Origin: Nonomuraea spiralis
Lineage (GTDB): Bacteria; Actinomycetota; Actinomycetes; Streptosporangiales; Streptosporangiaceae
Direction of reading: 5' to 3'
NCBI RefSeq assembly: GCF_014648435.1
Contig: NZ_BMRC01000006.1
Coordinates: forward strand, 434,001 to 498,000
Length of the DNA: 64,000 nucleotides
Shown here: one piece after another, positions 8,586 to 16,850 of the stretch
Numbering within the stretch: the first letter of the stretch is position 1
Layout of the letters: every line of letters begins with the position of its first letter
Notes under the pieces: generated by a model
Database searches by the model: none
The model's input: the letters and a program-made list of their open reading frames with translations, nothing else
Told to the model about the DNA's origin: nothing
Position numbers and translations under genes: made by a program

Positions 8586-8608
8586 GATGAGTTATGAAGC
8601 GGTACAGG
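8586..8608 (-). repeat. IS terminal repeat (inverted, right end of 490-base element)
   Basis: On the minus strand it reads CCTGTACCGCTTCATAACTC, the inverted partner of 8119-8141. Confidence 0.7.
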
Positions 8609-8711
8609 CTGCTCGGTGGTTGCTCGTACGCGTTCGATCCGCCGAGAAGCTCGGGCTTTCCCCACGAAGGCCTGACCATACGCCATCCTGCTAAAGCATG
8701 GACAAATACCA

Positions 8712-8919
8712 TATAATGCCGATAGCAAAAACACGCGGTTGCTCGGTGGTTGCTCGCGTGAACGCGGTACGGCACAGCATTTACCGTCACTTCCCGACAC
8801 GGCAGCGGGGAGAATTCCGGCCACAGCCACAGAAAACAGCACCCCGCGACACTGAACGGCATCGAGGGAACCGACTCATAATCCGTGGGTCGTGGGTTCA
8901 AGTCCCACCCGCCCTACCA
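8712..8919 (+). repeat. Repeated tRNA-scar element, copy A (element flank plus tRNA 3' half)
   Basis: This segment is collinear with 16851-17058. It starts with an AT-rich TATAAT (8712-8717), then GGTTGCTCGGTGGTTGCTCG (8737-8756), then about 115 diverged but alignable bases, then the 3' half of a tRNA gene (8875-8919) from a CTCATAA anticodon loop through the T-arm to CCA. No matching 5' half of the tRNA is present. The likeliest reading is the right end of an integrated element with its attachment site. The tRNA identity (anticodon CAU, Met or Ile2) is inferred from the loop. Confidence 0.65.
8875..8919 (+). repeat. Attachment-site-like tRNA 3' half, copy A
   Basis: 45 bases identical to 12035-12079: CTCATAATCCGTGGG, then the T-arm GTGGGTTCAAGTCCCAC, the acceptor strand CCGCCCT and ACCA. 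The third copy at 17015-17058 has one change and a lost CCA. Confidence 0.75.
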
Positions 8920-9312
8920 TCTCCACCCAGCCCGAACCTCGTCTCACCTGCACCGTTGCGTTTGGCCTGAGGTCCGGCACGTCCGACTGTCTACGGCCGG
9001 TATCGAGTGTCGGCGGGCAGTCCTCCCCAATGCGTACCCAGAGTCCAGCATGGCTTGGATCAGGGGTTCGCCCCGGCGGTATGGTTCTCCCCCTGCTCAT
9101 CGCCCTACGGGCACGCTGAACCGGGCCCTGATGAAGCTCCCCGCATACTTCGCTGGAATTAGGTCCAAGTCTTCCAGTGAGCCGTTTTCATCCTCGGCGG
9201 GTCCCTGCCGATCACAGCATGATCGCGAGTCCGACGTTCGCCTGAAGACGCAGAGAACCCCTGGTAGACGGGTGGATCACCACAATCAACACCGTCACCA
9301 CCAGAGGTCCGG
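8920..9312. other. No recognised gene; flank of the transposase
   Basis: About 390 bases between the tRNA scar and the DDE transposase. I see no open frame with actinomycete codon bias and no clear inverted repeat. It may include the left end of the transposable element. Confidence 0.4.
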
Positions 9313-10079
9313 ATGCTGTTCTATCGTGCTGCGGTCGATTTGTCGCGCTCAACGCTGAACTACGTGGCCGGCATCATCCGCCGCCACCGCAAGGCCATCG
9401 GCTCCACGTGGCGACGCCTCAACCCCGCCCAGCAGGCCCTACTGGTCCTGGTCTACCTGCGCAAAGGCGAGACCTACACCGAGCTCGCCGCCGGATTCGG
9501 CGTTTCGGTCGCCACCGCCTGTCGGTACGTGGAGGAGACCGTCGCCCTGCTGCGCACCCGCGCTCCCAAGCTCGGCCGCGCCTTACGCAACGCCGTACGG
9601 GATGGTCTGCACTACCTGGTGCTGGACGGCATGCTCATCCCCACCGACCGGGTGCGCGCCGACCGGCCGTACTACTCGGCCAAGCACCGCAGGCACGGGA
9701 TGAACATCCAGGTCATCGCCTCTCCGGACGGCAGCATCGTCTGGACCTCCGGCTCGCTGCCGGGCAGCACCCACGACCTGACCGCCGCCCGCACCTGGCG
9801 CATCCTGCGTACGCTGGCGCAGGCGGGCGTCCTGACCCTGGCCGACAGGGGTTACCAAGGCGCCGAAGGTCCGGTGGCCACGCCGTACAAGGGCCGCAAC
9901 AAGCCCCTGTCGCACAAGGCGGCCAACCGCTCGCACGGCTCCGCGGACCGGGCGAACGCGCCAACGCCCAGCTCAAGAGCTGGCGCGTCCTCCGCAAGCT
10001 CCGCTGCTGCCCGCACAAGGCAGGTCAGCTATGCAAGGCGATCGCCGTCCTGCAGAACTACGAGCTCGCCTACAGATGA
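9313..10079 (+). pseudogene. DDE_Tnp_4 (IS5-type) transposase with a late frameshift
   Basis: Codes for a nearly complete transposase: an N-terminal helix-turn-helix (GETYTELAAGFGVSVATACRYVEE), then the first catalytic aspartate in YLVLDGMLIPTDRV, the second in LPGSTHDLTAAR with ADRGYQGA, and PYKGRNKPLSHKAANR. Near 9935-9945 the reading frame must shift to continue as GPGERANAQLKSWRVLRKLR to a stop at 10079. In the unshifted frame the catalytic glutamate segment is lost and translation runs to 10185 as unrelated residues. A one-base deletion is the simplest cause. Programmed shifting is unlikely, as I see no slippery heptamer. Confidence 0.75.
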
Positions 10080-10088
10080 AAAAGCCTC

Positions 10089-10238
10089 ACTGTTACGTAC
10101 CTTCTGCCTATTGTCGCCATCGCCCTCGGCTGGATCACTCTCAGAGAGGGAATCGCAGGCACTTCGCTCATCGGCACGGCCATAGTGCTCGTGGGGGTGG
10201 CTGCGACACGTCAGAGGGTGCACGAAAAGAATACTTAA
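10089..10238 (+). pseudogene. C-terminal remnant of an EamA/DMT family transporter
   Basis: Immediately after the transposase stop, one frame reads TVTYLLPIVAIALGWITLRE, GTSLIGTAIVLVGVAATRQR and a stop at 10236-10238. This is the last pair of membrane helices of an EamA-type drug/metabolite transporter (the YLLPIVA...GE...G...VLxGV pattern). The rest of the gene is not found nearby, so the transposon insertion or a deletion removed it. Confidence 0.6.
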
Positions 10239-10330
10239 GTCAGGCGTACGGCGAACATCTCAGATGGCCCTTATAGACCAGATATTTCGGGGACCCTAAA
10301 ACACAGAGCGGAGTCTATTTTACCTGCGGA

Positions 10331-10885
10331 CTACCGACAAACTACCGACTTCCAATTAGGCCAAGTCAGTCGTCTCCTAGAACAAACCGCTCGATTATAT
10401 GGCCTATCGAAGACTACATGTTCCCAAGTTGGCTCCAGAAGCCCGTCAACCGTTGGTGCATTGTCGACAAGATATTTTCCGCGTATGAGAGTCTTGTCTT
10501 TCGAGACAATAAGTCGCTTCATCCATGCTCGCCCAAGATGGCGCTCAATCCATTCATATTTTTCTTCTACGTTATTTCCATAGGGAGACAGAGGGCTCGT
10601 GCATATGTAAACCGAAAATCCGATTGCCAGCATTTCACCAAGGGCGTGGACCGCCCCGTCAACCTCGGGAAGGCTACGAATGAAGCCGCGAGAAGTCAGA
10701 ATATCATAAATGTCGGCCATGTATTGTTCGGGGTAGTCGTCAGATATCCTCACAGACCGGCGCTCATCAAAATGTATCAGTTTGCGCTCTGGAAATCTCT
10801 CACTCCAGGCCACGTTGAAGCCGATGTCGAAGTCGGCAATAACACCATCCATGTCAACCAGAACGACATCAGACATTGTTGTCAT
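10331..10885 (-). CDS. 5'(3')-deoxyribonucleotidase, NT5C family (HAD fold)
   Basis: A 184-aa HAD-superfamily phosphatase matching the cytosolic deoxyribonucleotidase family, which dephosphorylates deoxynucleoside monophosphates. Visible motifs are the nucleophile VDMDGVIADF (residues 10-19), motif II ICTSPLSPYG, the family segment NNVEEKYEWIERHLG, and the motif III lysine in RLIVSKDKTLIRGKYLVDNAP. The ATG at 10885 is preceded by GAGGGAAG; a second ATG lies nine bases on. Base composition is much lower in GC than the surrounding chromosome, indicating transfer. It lies just downstream of the membrane-protein gene at 10942-11709 on the same strand. Such enzymes occur in phages and mobile DNA, where nucleotide depletion or salvage is the likely role. 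Confidence 0.85.
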   Translation of the reverse strand: MTTMSDVVLVDMDGVIADFDIGFNVAWSERFPERKLIHFDERRSVRISDDYPEQYMADIYDILTSRGFIRSLPEVDGAVHALGEMLAIGFSVYICTSPLSPYGNNVEEKYEWIERHLGRAWMKRLIVSKDKTLIRGKYLVDNAPTVDGLLEPTWEHVVFDRPYNRAVCSRRRLTWPNWKSVVCR

Positions 10886-10941
10886 CTTCCCTCGTGTCTC
10901 AAGTTACAGTGAAGCGTTGAACAGACAATCGAATAGCCATG

Positions 10942-11709
10942 TTATGCATCGCCTACTCGCCTCCGTCGCTTCATTTGAACCACGCTCAGCAAGTAGTTAA
11001 AAATGACTGGCGCGCTTGCCTCAATCTTAATCATTACTCTTTCTCGTGCTGGATTCTTCCTTAAAACAGCAGCCCCCTCCTCTAGATTCCACGGGTATCT
11101 TCCAATAAAGACTGTCTCATTATTTACCACGACTCCCCACTCTAGCGGCAATGCGGCGAAGTGGTACACACTTACCGCTCCTATCCGTCCGATCGCGGCC
11201 ACTCGCCTCCATTCCTCCACCCTTCCTTCAAGTTGACTGACACGAAACTTTATATCCTTTTCCTCACGACAATTATTGCAAACATAGCTCGCATCGGGTA
11301 CGAGAATTTCCACAGTAAGGCTTGGCGAGTGCGCCGTTTGGAGATGTATTCGCAGAGGCTCCGCCCAGCTCAACGAGTAACCGAATATCGTCAATCGTGT
11401 GATACGTGAAGCACGTTTGCCAATATATTCAACTACGTCATCACATGTATAGCCAGCATTCCCGTCTCGCTGCCGAGGCAACCTCTTTCCCACGTAAAGT
11501 CGAATAACAAGAACTATCGTCGCGATCGCCAGCAAGAGAGAGGTACGGAAAAGCGAATCAACCCATGCACCAAGTTGACCAGCATCATTGAGATTGGTAC
11601 CGGAAATCGTCGCCAACGACCTAATGACAGGCCACAAATCAGCCACTGCAAGAGTTATAACACCTACAGCTACAGAAACAAGCGTCACGACAAGTTCTAA
11701 GCGCTTCAT
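10942..11709 (-). CDS. Two-helix membrane protein with cytoplasmic domain, unknown
   Basis: A 255-aa protein. Two membrane helices lie near residues 7-29 and 57-77, followed by about 175 cytoplasmic residues. The soluble part contains ITRLTIFGYSLSWAEPLR, a NNCREEKDIKF segment and VVVNNETVFIGRYPWN. The last stretch resembles a phospholipase-D-like or related sensor fold in which a nucleotide or lipid is handled, but I see no HKD motif. The family is not recognised with certainty. GC is low like the adjacent nucleotidase gene, from which it is separated by 56 bases, so the two look like a transferred unit. There is no clear ribosome site at the ATG (11709). Confidence 0.7.
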   Translation of the reverse strand: MKRLELVVTLVSVAVGVITLAVADLWPVIRSLATISGTNLNDAGQLGAWVDSLFRTSLLLAIATIVLVIRLYVGKRLPRQRDGNAGYTCDDVVEYIGKRASRITRLTIFGYSLSWAEPLRIHLQTAHSPSLTVEILVPDASYVCNNCREEKDIKFRVSQLEGRVEEWRRVAAIGRIGAVSVYHFAALPLEWGVVVNNETVFIGRYPWNLEEGAAVLRKNPARERVMIKIEASAPVIFNYLLSVVQMKRRRRVGDA

Positions 11710-11787
11710 AGCTCACAAGGCCATTTCCAACGGTTGGCGCACACTTCGACCCCCGCGCCAGACGGCTCTGATTTTCGCTTACCCCTC

Positions 11788-11804
11788 CTCACATGTCATG
11801 TGAG
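11788..11804. promoter_or_regulatory. Palindrome upstream of the low-GC gene pair
   Basis: CTCACATG and CATGTGAG form a perfect 8-bp inverted repeat around one central base. It lies 79 bases upstream of the membrane-protein start, a plausible operator position. Confidence 0.45.
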
Positions 11805-11897
11805 CATGCCCGTCACTCTCTTGGCAACCATAACGGTAGCGCCGAGGGGACTCGCGCGCTCACTGGCAGGCGAATGCGGGCACTGAGGTGGAATTGG

Positions 11898-11915
11898 TAC
11901 GTAGCTCGCTACGTA
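11898..11915. promoter_or_regulatory. Second palindrome upstream of the low-GC gene pair
   Basis: TACGTAGC and GCTACGTA form a perfect 8-bp inverted repeat with a two-base spacer. It resembles operators of GntR-type repressors in form; no regulator gene is in the island. No gene is seen between 11710 and 12034. Confidence 0.45.
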
Positions 11916-12034
11916 TCGAGAGAATGGCTCTCAGGCTTGATCGTTCCCCAACCCCTCCCCACTGAGCCGTGCCGAACGCATCCCCTAGATAGTTTTCGCA
12001 GGGCATGGATATGATCGAGCCGCCCTGACTGCCT

Positions 12035-12079
12035 CTCATAATCCGTGGGTCGTGGGTTCAAGTCCCACCCGCCCTACCA
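12035..12079 (+). repeat. Attachment-site-like tRNA 3' half, copy B
   Basis: Identical over 45 bases to copy A. Its left flank differs from copies A and C. A decayed integrase gene begins 52 bases to the right, the usual order for an element integrated at a tRNA 3' end. Confidence 0.75.
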
Positions 12080-12130
12080 CGCCGACCTACGGCTTCACCC
12101 GGAACCGTAGTCGCGTCATCTGATCGTGAG

Positions 12131-13324
12131 TCACGTCGAATCCCGGACCTTGCCGATCTTCCGGTTGGTCGCCCGCACCGCCTTCAGCACCAGCCGCGCG
12201 GTCGCGCGGGCGCTGTCGCGGTACAGCTGCGGTAGCACCGAGACGTAGGTGTCGGCGGTCAGCACGATGCTGGCATGCCCCAACGTGCCCTGCACCACCT
12301 TCAGCTCGGTGCCCGACGCCAGCGCCAACGTCGCAGCTCCATGGCGCAGGTCGTGCAATCGGACCGGCGGCAGCCCACTCGCACTCACCAGCTTGTGGAA
12401 GCGGTGGGTGAGATAGCTCGGCTGCACCGCGGCTCCGCTTCCCGCGGTGAAGATCGGACTGGTCGGTGACCACCGCTCTTCCGGCAGTCGGCGCTGCGCA
12501 CGCTCGTGGCGGCGCAACAGCCGCACGGTCTCCGGATCGAGTGCCAACGTCCGCCGTCTGGCCGCGCTCTTCGGCTCGCACAAGGCCTGGCCGCGCTCTT
12601 CGGCTCGCACAAGGCCAGCCCCTCGTCGGTGTGCACCAGCTGATGGGCGATGGTGAGCTCACGCCGCTCCAGATCGAGGTCCACCCAGCGCAGCCCGGCC
12701 ACCAGCCACCACAGCACGAACAGCGGATCCTCACGTGCAAAGCACAGGAAGGCGGCCAGCTGCTCGACCGTCCACACTGCTACCGTCGGACGCTCTCCCC
12801 CGCGCCGCCAGGCCGCCTCCCGACGAGCTGTCCACACCACTGGATGCGTCCGCACCGGCGACGGCAACCGGACGCCCTACGCCGGGTTGACGGCGGTCAA
12901 GTCCTCACGCACCGCGTGGTTCAGCGCCGCCCGCAAACTTCGCCCGGATCCGCTCCAAAGTGGAGGCGCTGATCGGCTGGCCGTACCGATTCCGCCGCCG
13001 CCCCAACGCCACGAACACCCGCGTCACGTCCCGCCGGGACAACTCCGCCAGCTTGACCCGGCCCAGATACGGGATCAGATGCAGCCGCACGTGATCCCGG
13101 TAGGCCCGGTGTGTGGTCGGCCGCAACCGCGACTCCACCACCGACAACCAGTACCTCAACCACTGCCCCACCGTGCACCCCGCAGAGAGCGGCCCATCTA
13201 CCTCCGCCGCCAGCAACTCACCGCCCGCTGACCGCGCCGCCTCAGCACTCGCGAACCCACCACGCCGAACCCGCTCCCGCCGGCCCGACGCCCCCAACCT
13301 GAACCGCGAATCACCAGCTCCCAT
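12131..13324 (-). pseudogene. Tyrosine recombinase (integrase), broken
   Basis: Three frames together make up a tRNA-directed actinomycete integrase. The N-terminal part (13324-12905) has a DNA-binding arm domain (SRFRLGASGRR) and a SAM-like core-binding domain (TVGQWLRYWLSVVESRLRPTTHRAYRDH). The middle part (about 12800-12610) reads WTVEQLAAFLCFAREDP. The C-terminal part (12610-12131) has HDLRHGAATLAL, LGHASIVLTADTYVSV and a long tail. The first catalytic arginine box is shortened to AGLRWVDLDLE, losing the RRGE segment. A tandem duplication around 12567-12610 adds further disruption. It is inactive as written. Confidence 0.8.
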
Positions 13325-13526
13325 GCCCCACCTCGGCCAACCGGCCGAAACGGCCACCCAGCCTCCTGCCGCTGACCACGTCGCTGCATCCGCACCGCTT
13401 GTACACCACGCAATGCCTGACGTCGCTGCCCGACATCGCCTACCTCCAGGTCCGCCTCAAAAGCAACGCACGAGCCGAGCAACAATAGACCCAGACAACA
13501 GGAACGTTTAGGTAGGCAACACACTG

Positions 13527-14286
13527 GTGGCGGGAGGGCCGGGAGCCGCCCCCGCCTCGATCAGGGTGTACGACGTCAGCACCGCCACGGCCACCCCGCG
13601 CGGTGAGATCTGCACCGACACGTCCCTGCGGGACCTCGCCCTCGCCGACCACGGGTCAGCGGCACTGTCGGCGCTGGCTGACACCCACCGGTTCGACGCC
13701 TGGGAGACGACGACCCACGCCTACGACAGCGGCGAACTGAGCGAGCATGGCCTCCCCACCGCCATCGCGGCCAGCCCGCGCAAACGTAGCGGTGTCCGAG
13801 GAGTCAGGTGCACAGGACTACCTCAACCGAATCAAAGCCTACTTCCAGGCACAAGACGCTGTTCGAGAAGGACGAGCCGCTACCATCTGGGACGCACCGG
13901 GCGTCTTCGCGAACGCTCCAAGTGCGGCGAAGCTCTCGCTCCTGAACGCCCCGCTTGTTGAACAGCGCGAAGCCATGGCGCAACGAGGCACCACCCGCAC
14001 AGCATCAGCGGTCGAACTATCTAACCCAGCCATTCACGCGATGCTGAACGGAAACGTCGAAGTCACCGTTAGCGTGAAGCGCGCCTGGACCGAACAGGAC
14101 TCTGGAAGTACTGTACGCGCTGGACGGTCGCCTCGAGACGGTGGTCATAGCAGATCACGAGGCGCTCGCCAGTCCCTGCCTTCGAATTGACGGGGGCCAG
14201 TTCTGCGATGTCGACCGCGTTCACCAGAGCCTGCAACTCCGACTCGAAGCGGAGATCGAGCGGGTACGGCTCCTTTGCGGCGCCTA
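13527..14286 (+). pseudogene. Unknown, frameshifted coding remnant(s)
   Basis: Open frames at 13527-13745 and 13747-14100 have actinomycete codon bias but no family I recognise. The second one (YLNRIKAYFQAQDAVREGR and following) must shift near 14100 to continue as LYALDGRLETVVIADHEALA to a stop at 14286. The two pieces are in different frames and may or may not come from one gene. The region lies inside the integrated segment. Confidence 0.3.
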
Positions 14287-14523
14287 ATCATTTTTAGCGA
14301 GTCGCCTTACGGCAGACTCGGTGGTTGGTAGCCGTCTGGCGGGTGCGCAGTTGGGGTGCCTGGACTTGGAGACCTGGAGAAAGACAGTGCCCCCGCTGGT
14401 TGGCCGGGGAAGTTGATCGCTTCTGTGTTCCCACCCGCGCAGCCGCCACCTCCGGCCCAAAGTTCCGGTCAGCGAAGGGCTCTCTCCATTGACCGGTAGG
14501 GCCGGGTCGGCCACACCAGCCAG

Positions 14524-14739
14524 TCAATCCTGTCTTTGGTCGTCGCGGTGCAATCGGTCGCGAACCGAAAGAACCAGGCTCGTGATGAGAAGGGTCACCG
14601 ACACCAGTACGAGTGCGAACGTGCCCGGTGGGACGTCCGGCAGTGTGGAGAAGATGAACGCCGCCGTCACGAAACAGAGCACCGCCGCCGCCATGCCCAG
14701 TGCCTTGGTAAGAGGCCGAAGTCGTCCGCCGGGCTTCAT
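14524..14739 (-). CDS. Small two-helix membrane protein, candidate immunity partner
   Basis: A 71-aa protein with two membrane helices, LGMAAAVLCFVTAAFIF (about 14-30) and FALVLVSVTLLITSLVLSV (about 41-59), and short charged ends. Its ATG (14739) overlaps the stop of the upstream cysteine-rich gene by four bases, so translation is coupled. Size, topology and position fit an immunity protein for a membrane-acting toxin, but this is inference from arrangement only; the sequence matches no family I know. Confidence 0.6.
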   Translation of the reverse strand: MKPGGRLRPLTKALGMAAAVLCFVTAAFIFSTLPDVPPGTFALVLVSVTLLITSLVLSVRDRLHRDDQRQD

Positions 14740-15662
14740 TGGGATCCCCAGGTGACGACTGGATCTCCCTGATGCGGTACGCCTCGATATATGTACGGCG
14801 GGGTGATGGTGACCTTAATCCAGATGCCGTGGTTGTTCCTGTTGAGGTAGCCCAGCGCGCCGCCGGCCAATCCGGCTATGACCCCTACGACGGTGCAGAT
14901 TGCCGACAGCGGCAGCCCGATCACAGTTGCCGCGGTAGACAAGGCGCAGACGCCGGCCGCTCCTCCCACCGCGAGCAGCATTCCCGCGATCAACCACGTG
15001 TCGGCGTTGTTGAGGGAGTACGTGCAGATGGAGCCGTCCTTATTGCATTGCCTACTGGTCACGCCGTCCTCCCCGGTGCACTTTCCTTCACTACCCGCCG
15101 CCTTGGCGCACTCCATGTACGAGTTGTGGATCCATGCGCAGTCCGGCATCGCATACTTGTCGATGCACCGGAGCTTCGCCTCCTGGACTTCCGAGCAGAA
15201 CTGGTCGTTGTGCTTTCCGTACTTCTGCGACGAGCGGCATGTCAAATAGGACTCCGCATACGACTCGCAGTTCACGTGGCCTTGCTCCGTCGTGTCCCGG
15301 CACTTCCCGTACGAGGAGGAAACCGGCGTGCAAGTGTCCTTGTTGTTGGATTCGCGGCACTCCCGGTAGATCCGCTCGCTGTTTTCACAGATATCTCTGG
15401 CCACGGCGCGGTTCGCGCTGTGTCCTGCGCGGCAGGTCTGGTAGATGTCGCTGCCCTCCCCGCAGGTTTGTCTGCCGTTGCCTCCCGCGACGCAGCTGGC
15501 ATACACCATTGCCCCTTCCCGGCATTCGCCGCGCCCATACTTCGCGGAACGGCACTCCTTGTAGTCATCGACCGTGTACGTGCAGGTCCCATGCTCGTAG
15601 GGCTGGTGCCGGGCGCCGTTGGCACACTCCGCACGGACCTCGTTCTGCTCACACTTCGACAT
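14736..15662 (-). CDS. Cysteine-repeat protein with eight C-x9-C motifs and a hydrophobic C-terminal hairpin
   Basis: With the ATG at 15662 the protein has 308 aa. Cysteine pairs spaced C-x9-C occur at 27/37, 47/57, 67/77, 92/102, 111/121, 132/142, 156/166 and 175/185, each with a tyrosine or similar residue three before the second cysteine (for example CTYTVDDYKEC, CENSERIYREC). This is the spacing of CHCH-type helical hairpins, normally eukaryotic. Residues 222-272 are hydrophobic and glycine-rich (LIAGMLLAVGGAAG, VVGVIAGLAGGALGYL), like a membrane-inserting hairpin. The frame stays open upstream into RHS-derived sequence, and a further repeat-like YLGC lies just before the ATG, so this may be the C-terminal part of a larger secreted protein. 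No signal peptide is visible. Confidence 0.6.
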   Translation of the reverse strand: MSKCEQNEVRAECANGARHQPYEHGTCTYTVDDYKECRSAKYGRGECREGAMVYASCVAGGNGRQTCGEGSDIYQTCRAGHSANRAVARDICENSERIYRECRESNNKDTCTPVSSSYGKCRDTTEQGHVNCESYAESYLTCRSSQKYGKHNDQFCSEVQEAKLRCIDKYAMPDCAWIHNSYMECAKAAGSEGKCTGEDGVTSRQCNKDGSICTYSLNNADTWLIAGMLLAVGGAAGVCALSTAATVIGLPLSAICTVVGVIAGLAGGALGYLNRNNHGIWIKVTITPPYIYRGVPHQGDPVVTWGSQ

Positions 15663-15724
15663 ACTGCCGTTCTTGCGGCAGCCGAGGTACGTGGACCTGT
15701 GGACGGCCGACCCGACCGGCGCCC

Positions 15725-15965
15725 GCTCGTGTCGTAGCCGAACGATGTGGTGATCGTCTCGGTAGCCGAGACCGGTTCCTTGCGTTCGATCATCCAGTCC
15801 GCGGCATCGAATACTTGAGTGGTGGCGTGACCTTCCGCGGAGGTCTGGCTGGTCGGGTTGCCGGCCAGGTCGTAGCCATACTTCAAGGTGCGCACCCCGA
15901 GCATCGGTGGAGGTGATCAGATCACCGGCTGCGCTGTAGCCGACGCTGGTCTTGGGATCGCCTCG
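15725..15965 (-). pseudogene. Frameshifted RHS/YD-repeat remnant
   Basis: Two adjacent frames carry RHS repeats. SVGYSAAGDLITSTDARG lies at about 15905-15960. KYGYDLAGNPTSQTSAEG with FDAADWMIERK and TSFGYDTSGRRS lies at about 15725-15895. The frame changes at a DARG/TLKYG junction near 15900 and again before the cysteine-rich gene. RHS repeats form the shell of secreted polymorphic toxins. What remains is short and broken. Confidence 0.6.
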
Positions 15966-16346
15966 CCTGGACAGGTGACGTCCGGGATCTGGAGCCTGCC
16001 GTCCACGCAGCCGAGCTTCTACGCGTACGGCGGCGACCCGGAGTCGCGGACGTTGCGCCTGGAGGCGCAGGTCGAGCACGACCCGTCGGTGGCGACGCAG
16101 GGTACGGGTCCATTTCGTCCGAGGCCGAACCTTGCCCGGCCCAACACACCCGCACCTGTCCGAGCACGCCGCATGGCCACGCCCACGCTCCCCGCAGACC
16201 AGGCGCATCCCCGTAAGCGCCGCATAAATAACGCCACAGATATACACAGAAGAGTCGAACCAGGAATAGGCCTTGACAAGGTGATCACTGGTGGTGCAGC
16301 AGGCCGGAAATAGTCCCAGCCAAGGGGATTCGGCCAGCTCATGCAC

Positions 16347-16850
16347 AGGAGCCCTAAAATCGAAGTGTGACGTACATCACACAGGAATTCTTGATTTCCT
16401 CAAGGGGGTGGACGAATTCTGTAGCGTCCCCGTCACCATGCGTCTCACCTGGCCGGCACCCGCGCCTGCGCGAGGGACTCCGGGGCGGGCAACCAGACAA
16501 GAAGGCGCGGTCCGTTATTTTGGCGGAAAGCAGCTGAGGCATTCGCGTGGAGGTGGAAGCATTCGGTCCCCGCGCTTACCGGCTGCTCACGACAAGGGCG
16601 GGACCGATTTTCTCTACGGCATCAAGGGTCACGCGAGCGGTTCAGAGCCGTTTTCGAATTCCGATGTCGTCGCGCCCGTTTATGGCCCAACGAGAAGAAC
16701 AACACAGGCGAACGGCTGACACCCTGATTCGATCATCACAGGTGGCGCCACGCCGAAGAATTCTCCGTCAGTGCAAGTGGGCACTACGTACAGATGGCGG
16801 TCAGCGTGCTCGGCACGTGCTCCAACACCTGGACGAAGGGGTAAGCGGCA
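16347..16850. other. No recognised gene
   Basis: About 500 bases between the RHS remnant and repeat copy C. Short open frames exist on both strands but none shows consistent codon bias or a known motif. It probably belongs to the decayed element. Confidence 0.4.

Larger units (their letters stand above)
7660..8608 (-). mobile_element. Nested, internally deleted copies of one rve-type IS
   Basis: At least three partial copies of the same insertion sequence lie here. The first is an N-terminal transposase piece (about 7660-7780, reading SQASKDVEIMVFRHEVAMLKRQ). The second is a C-terminal piece (7805-8115). The third is a 490-base copy bounded by inverted ends (8119-8608), with N- and C-terminal parts joined by an internal deletion near 8440. 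The element end CCTGTACCGCTTCA occurs directly at 7781 and 8119 and inverted at 8595-8608. Copy two interrupts the first piece just after 7780. None can encode a working transposase. Confidence 0.75.

Noticed and set aside
8875..8919. Functional tRNA gene
   Set aside because: Only the 3' half is present; no D-arm or matching acceptor 5' strand lies upstream, and the bases before the anticodon loop do not pair with those after it.
9935..9945. Programmed frameshift in the DDE transposase
   Set aside because: Members of this family are normally encoded in one frame and no slippery sequence is visible; a simple deletion explains it.
13113..13511. Plus-strand frame opposite the integrase
   Set aside because: Threonine/proline-rich antisense shadow of the integrase N-terminal region.
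14284..14527. Minus-strand frames of 76-77 codons after the small membrane protein
   Set aside because: No start signal or hydrophobicity pattern and no motif; probably non-coding.
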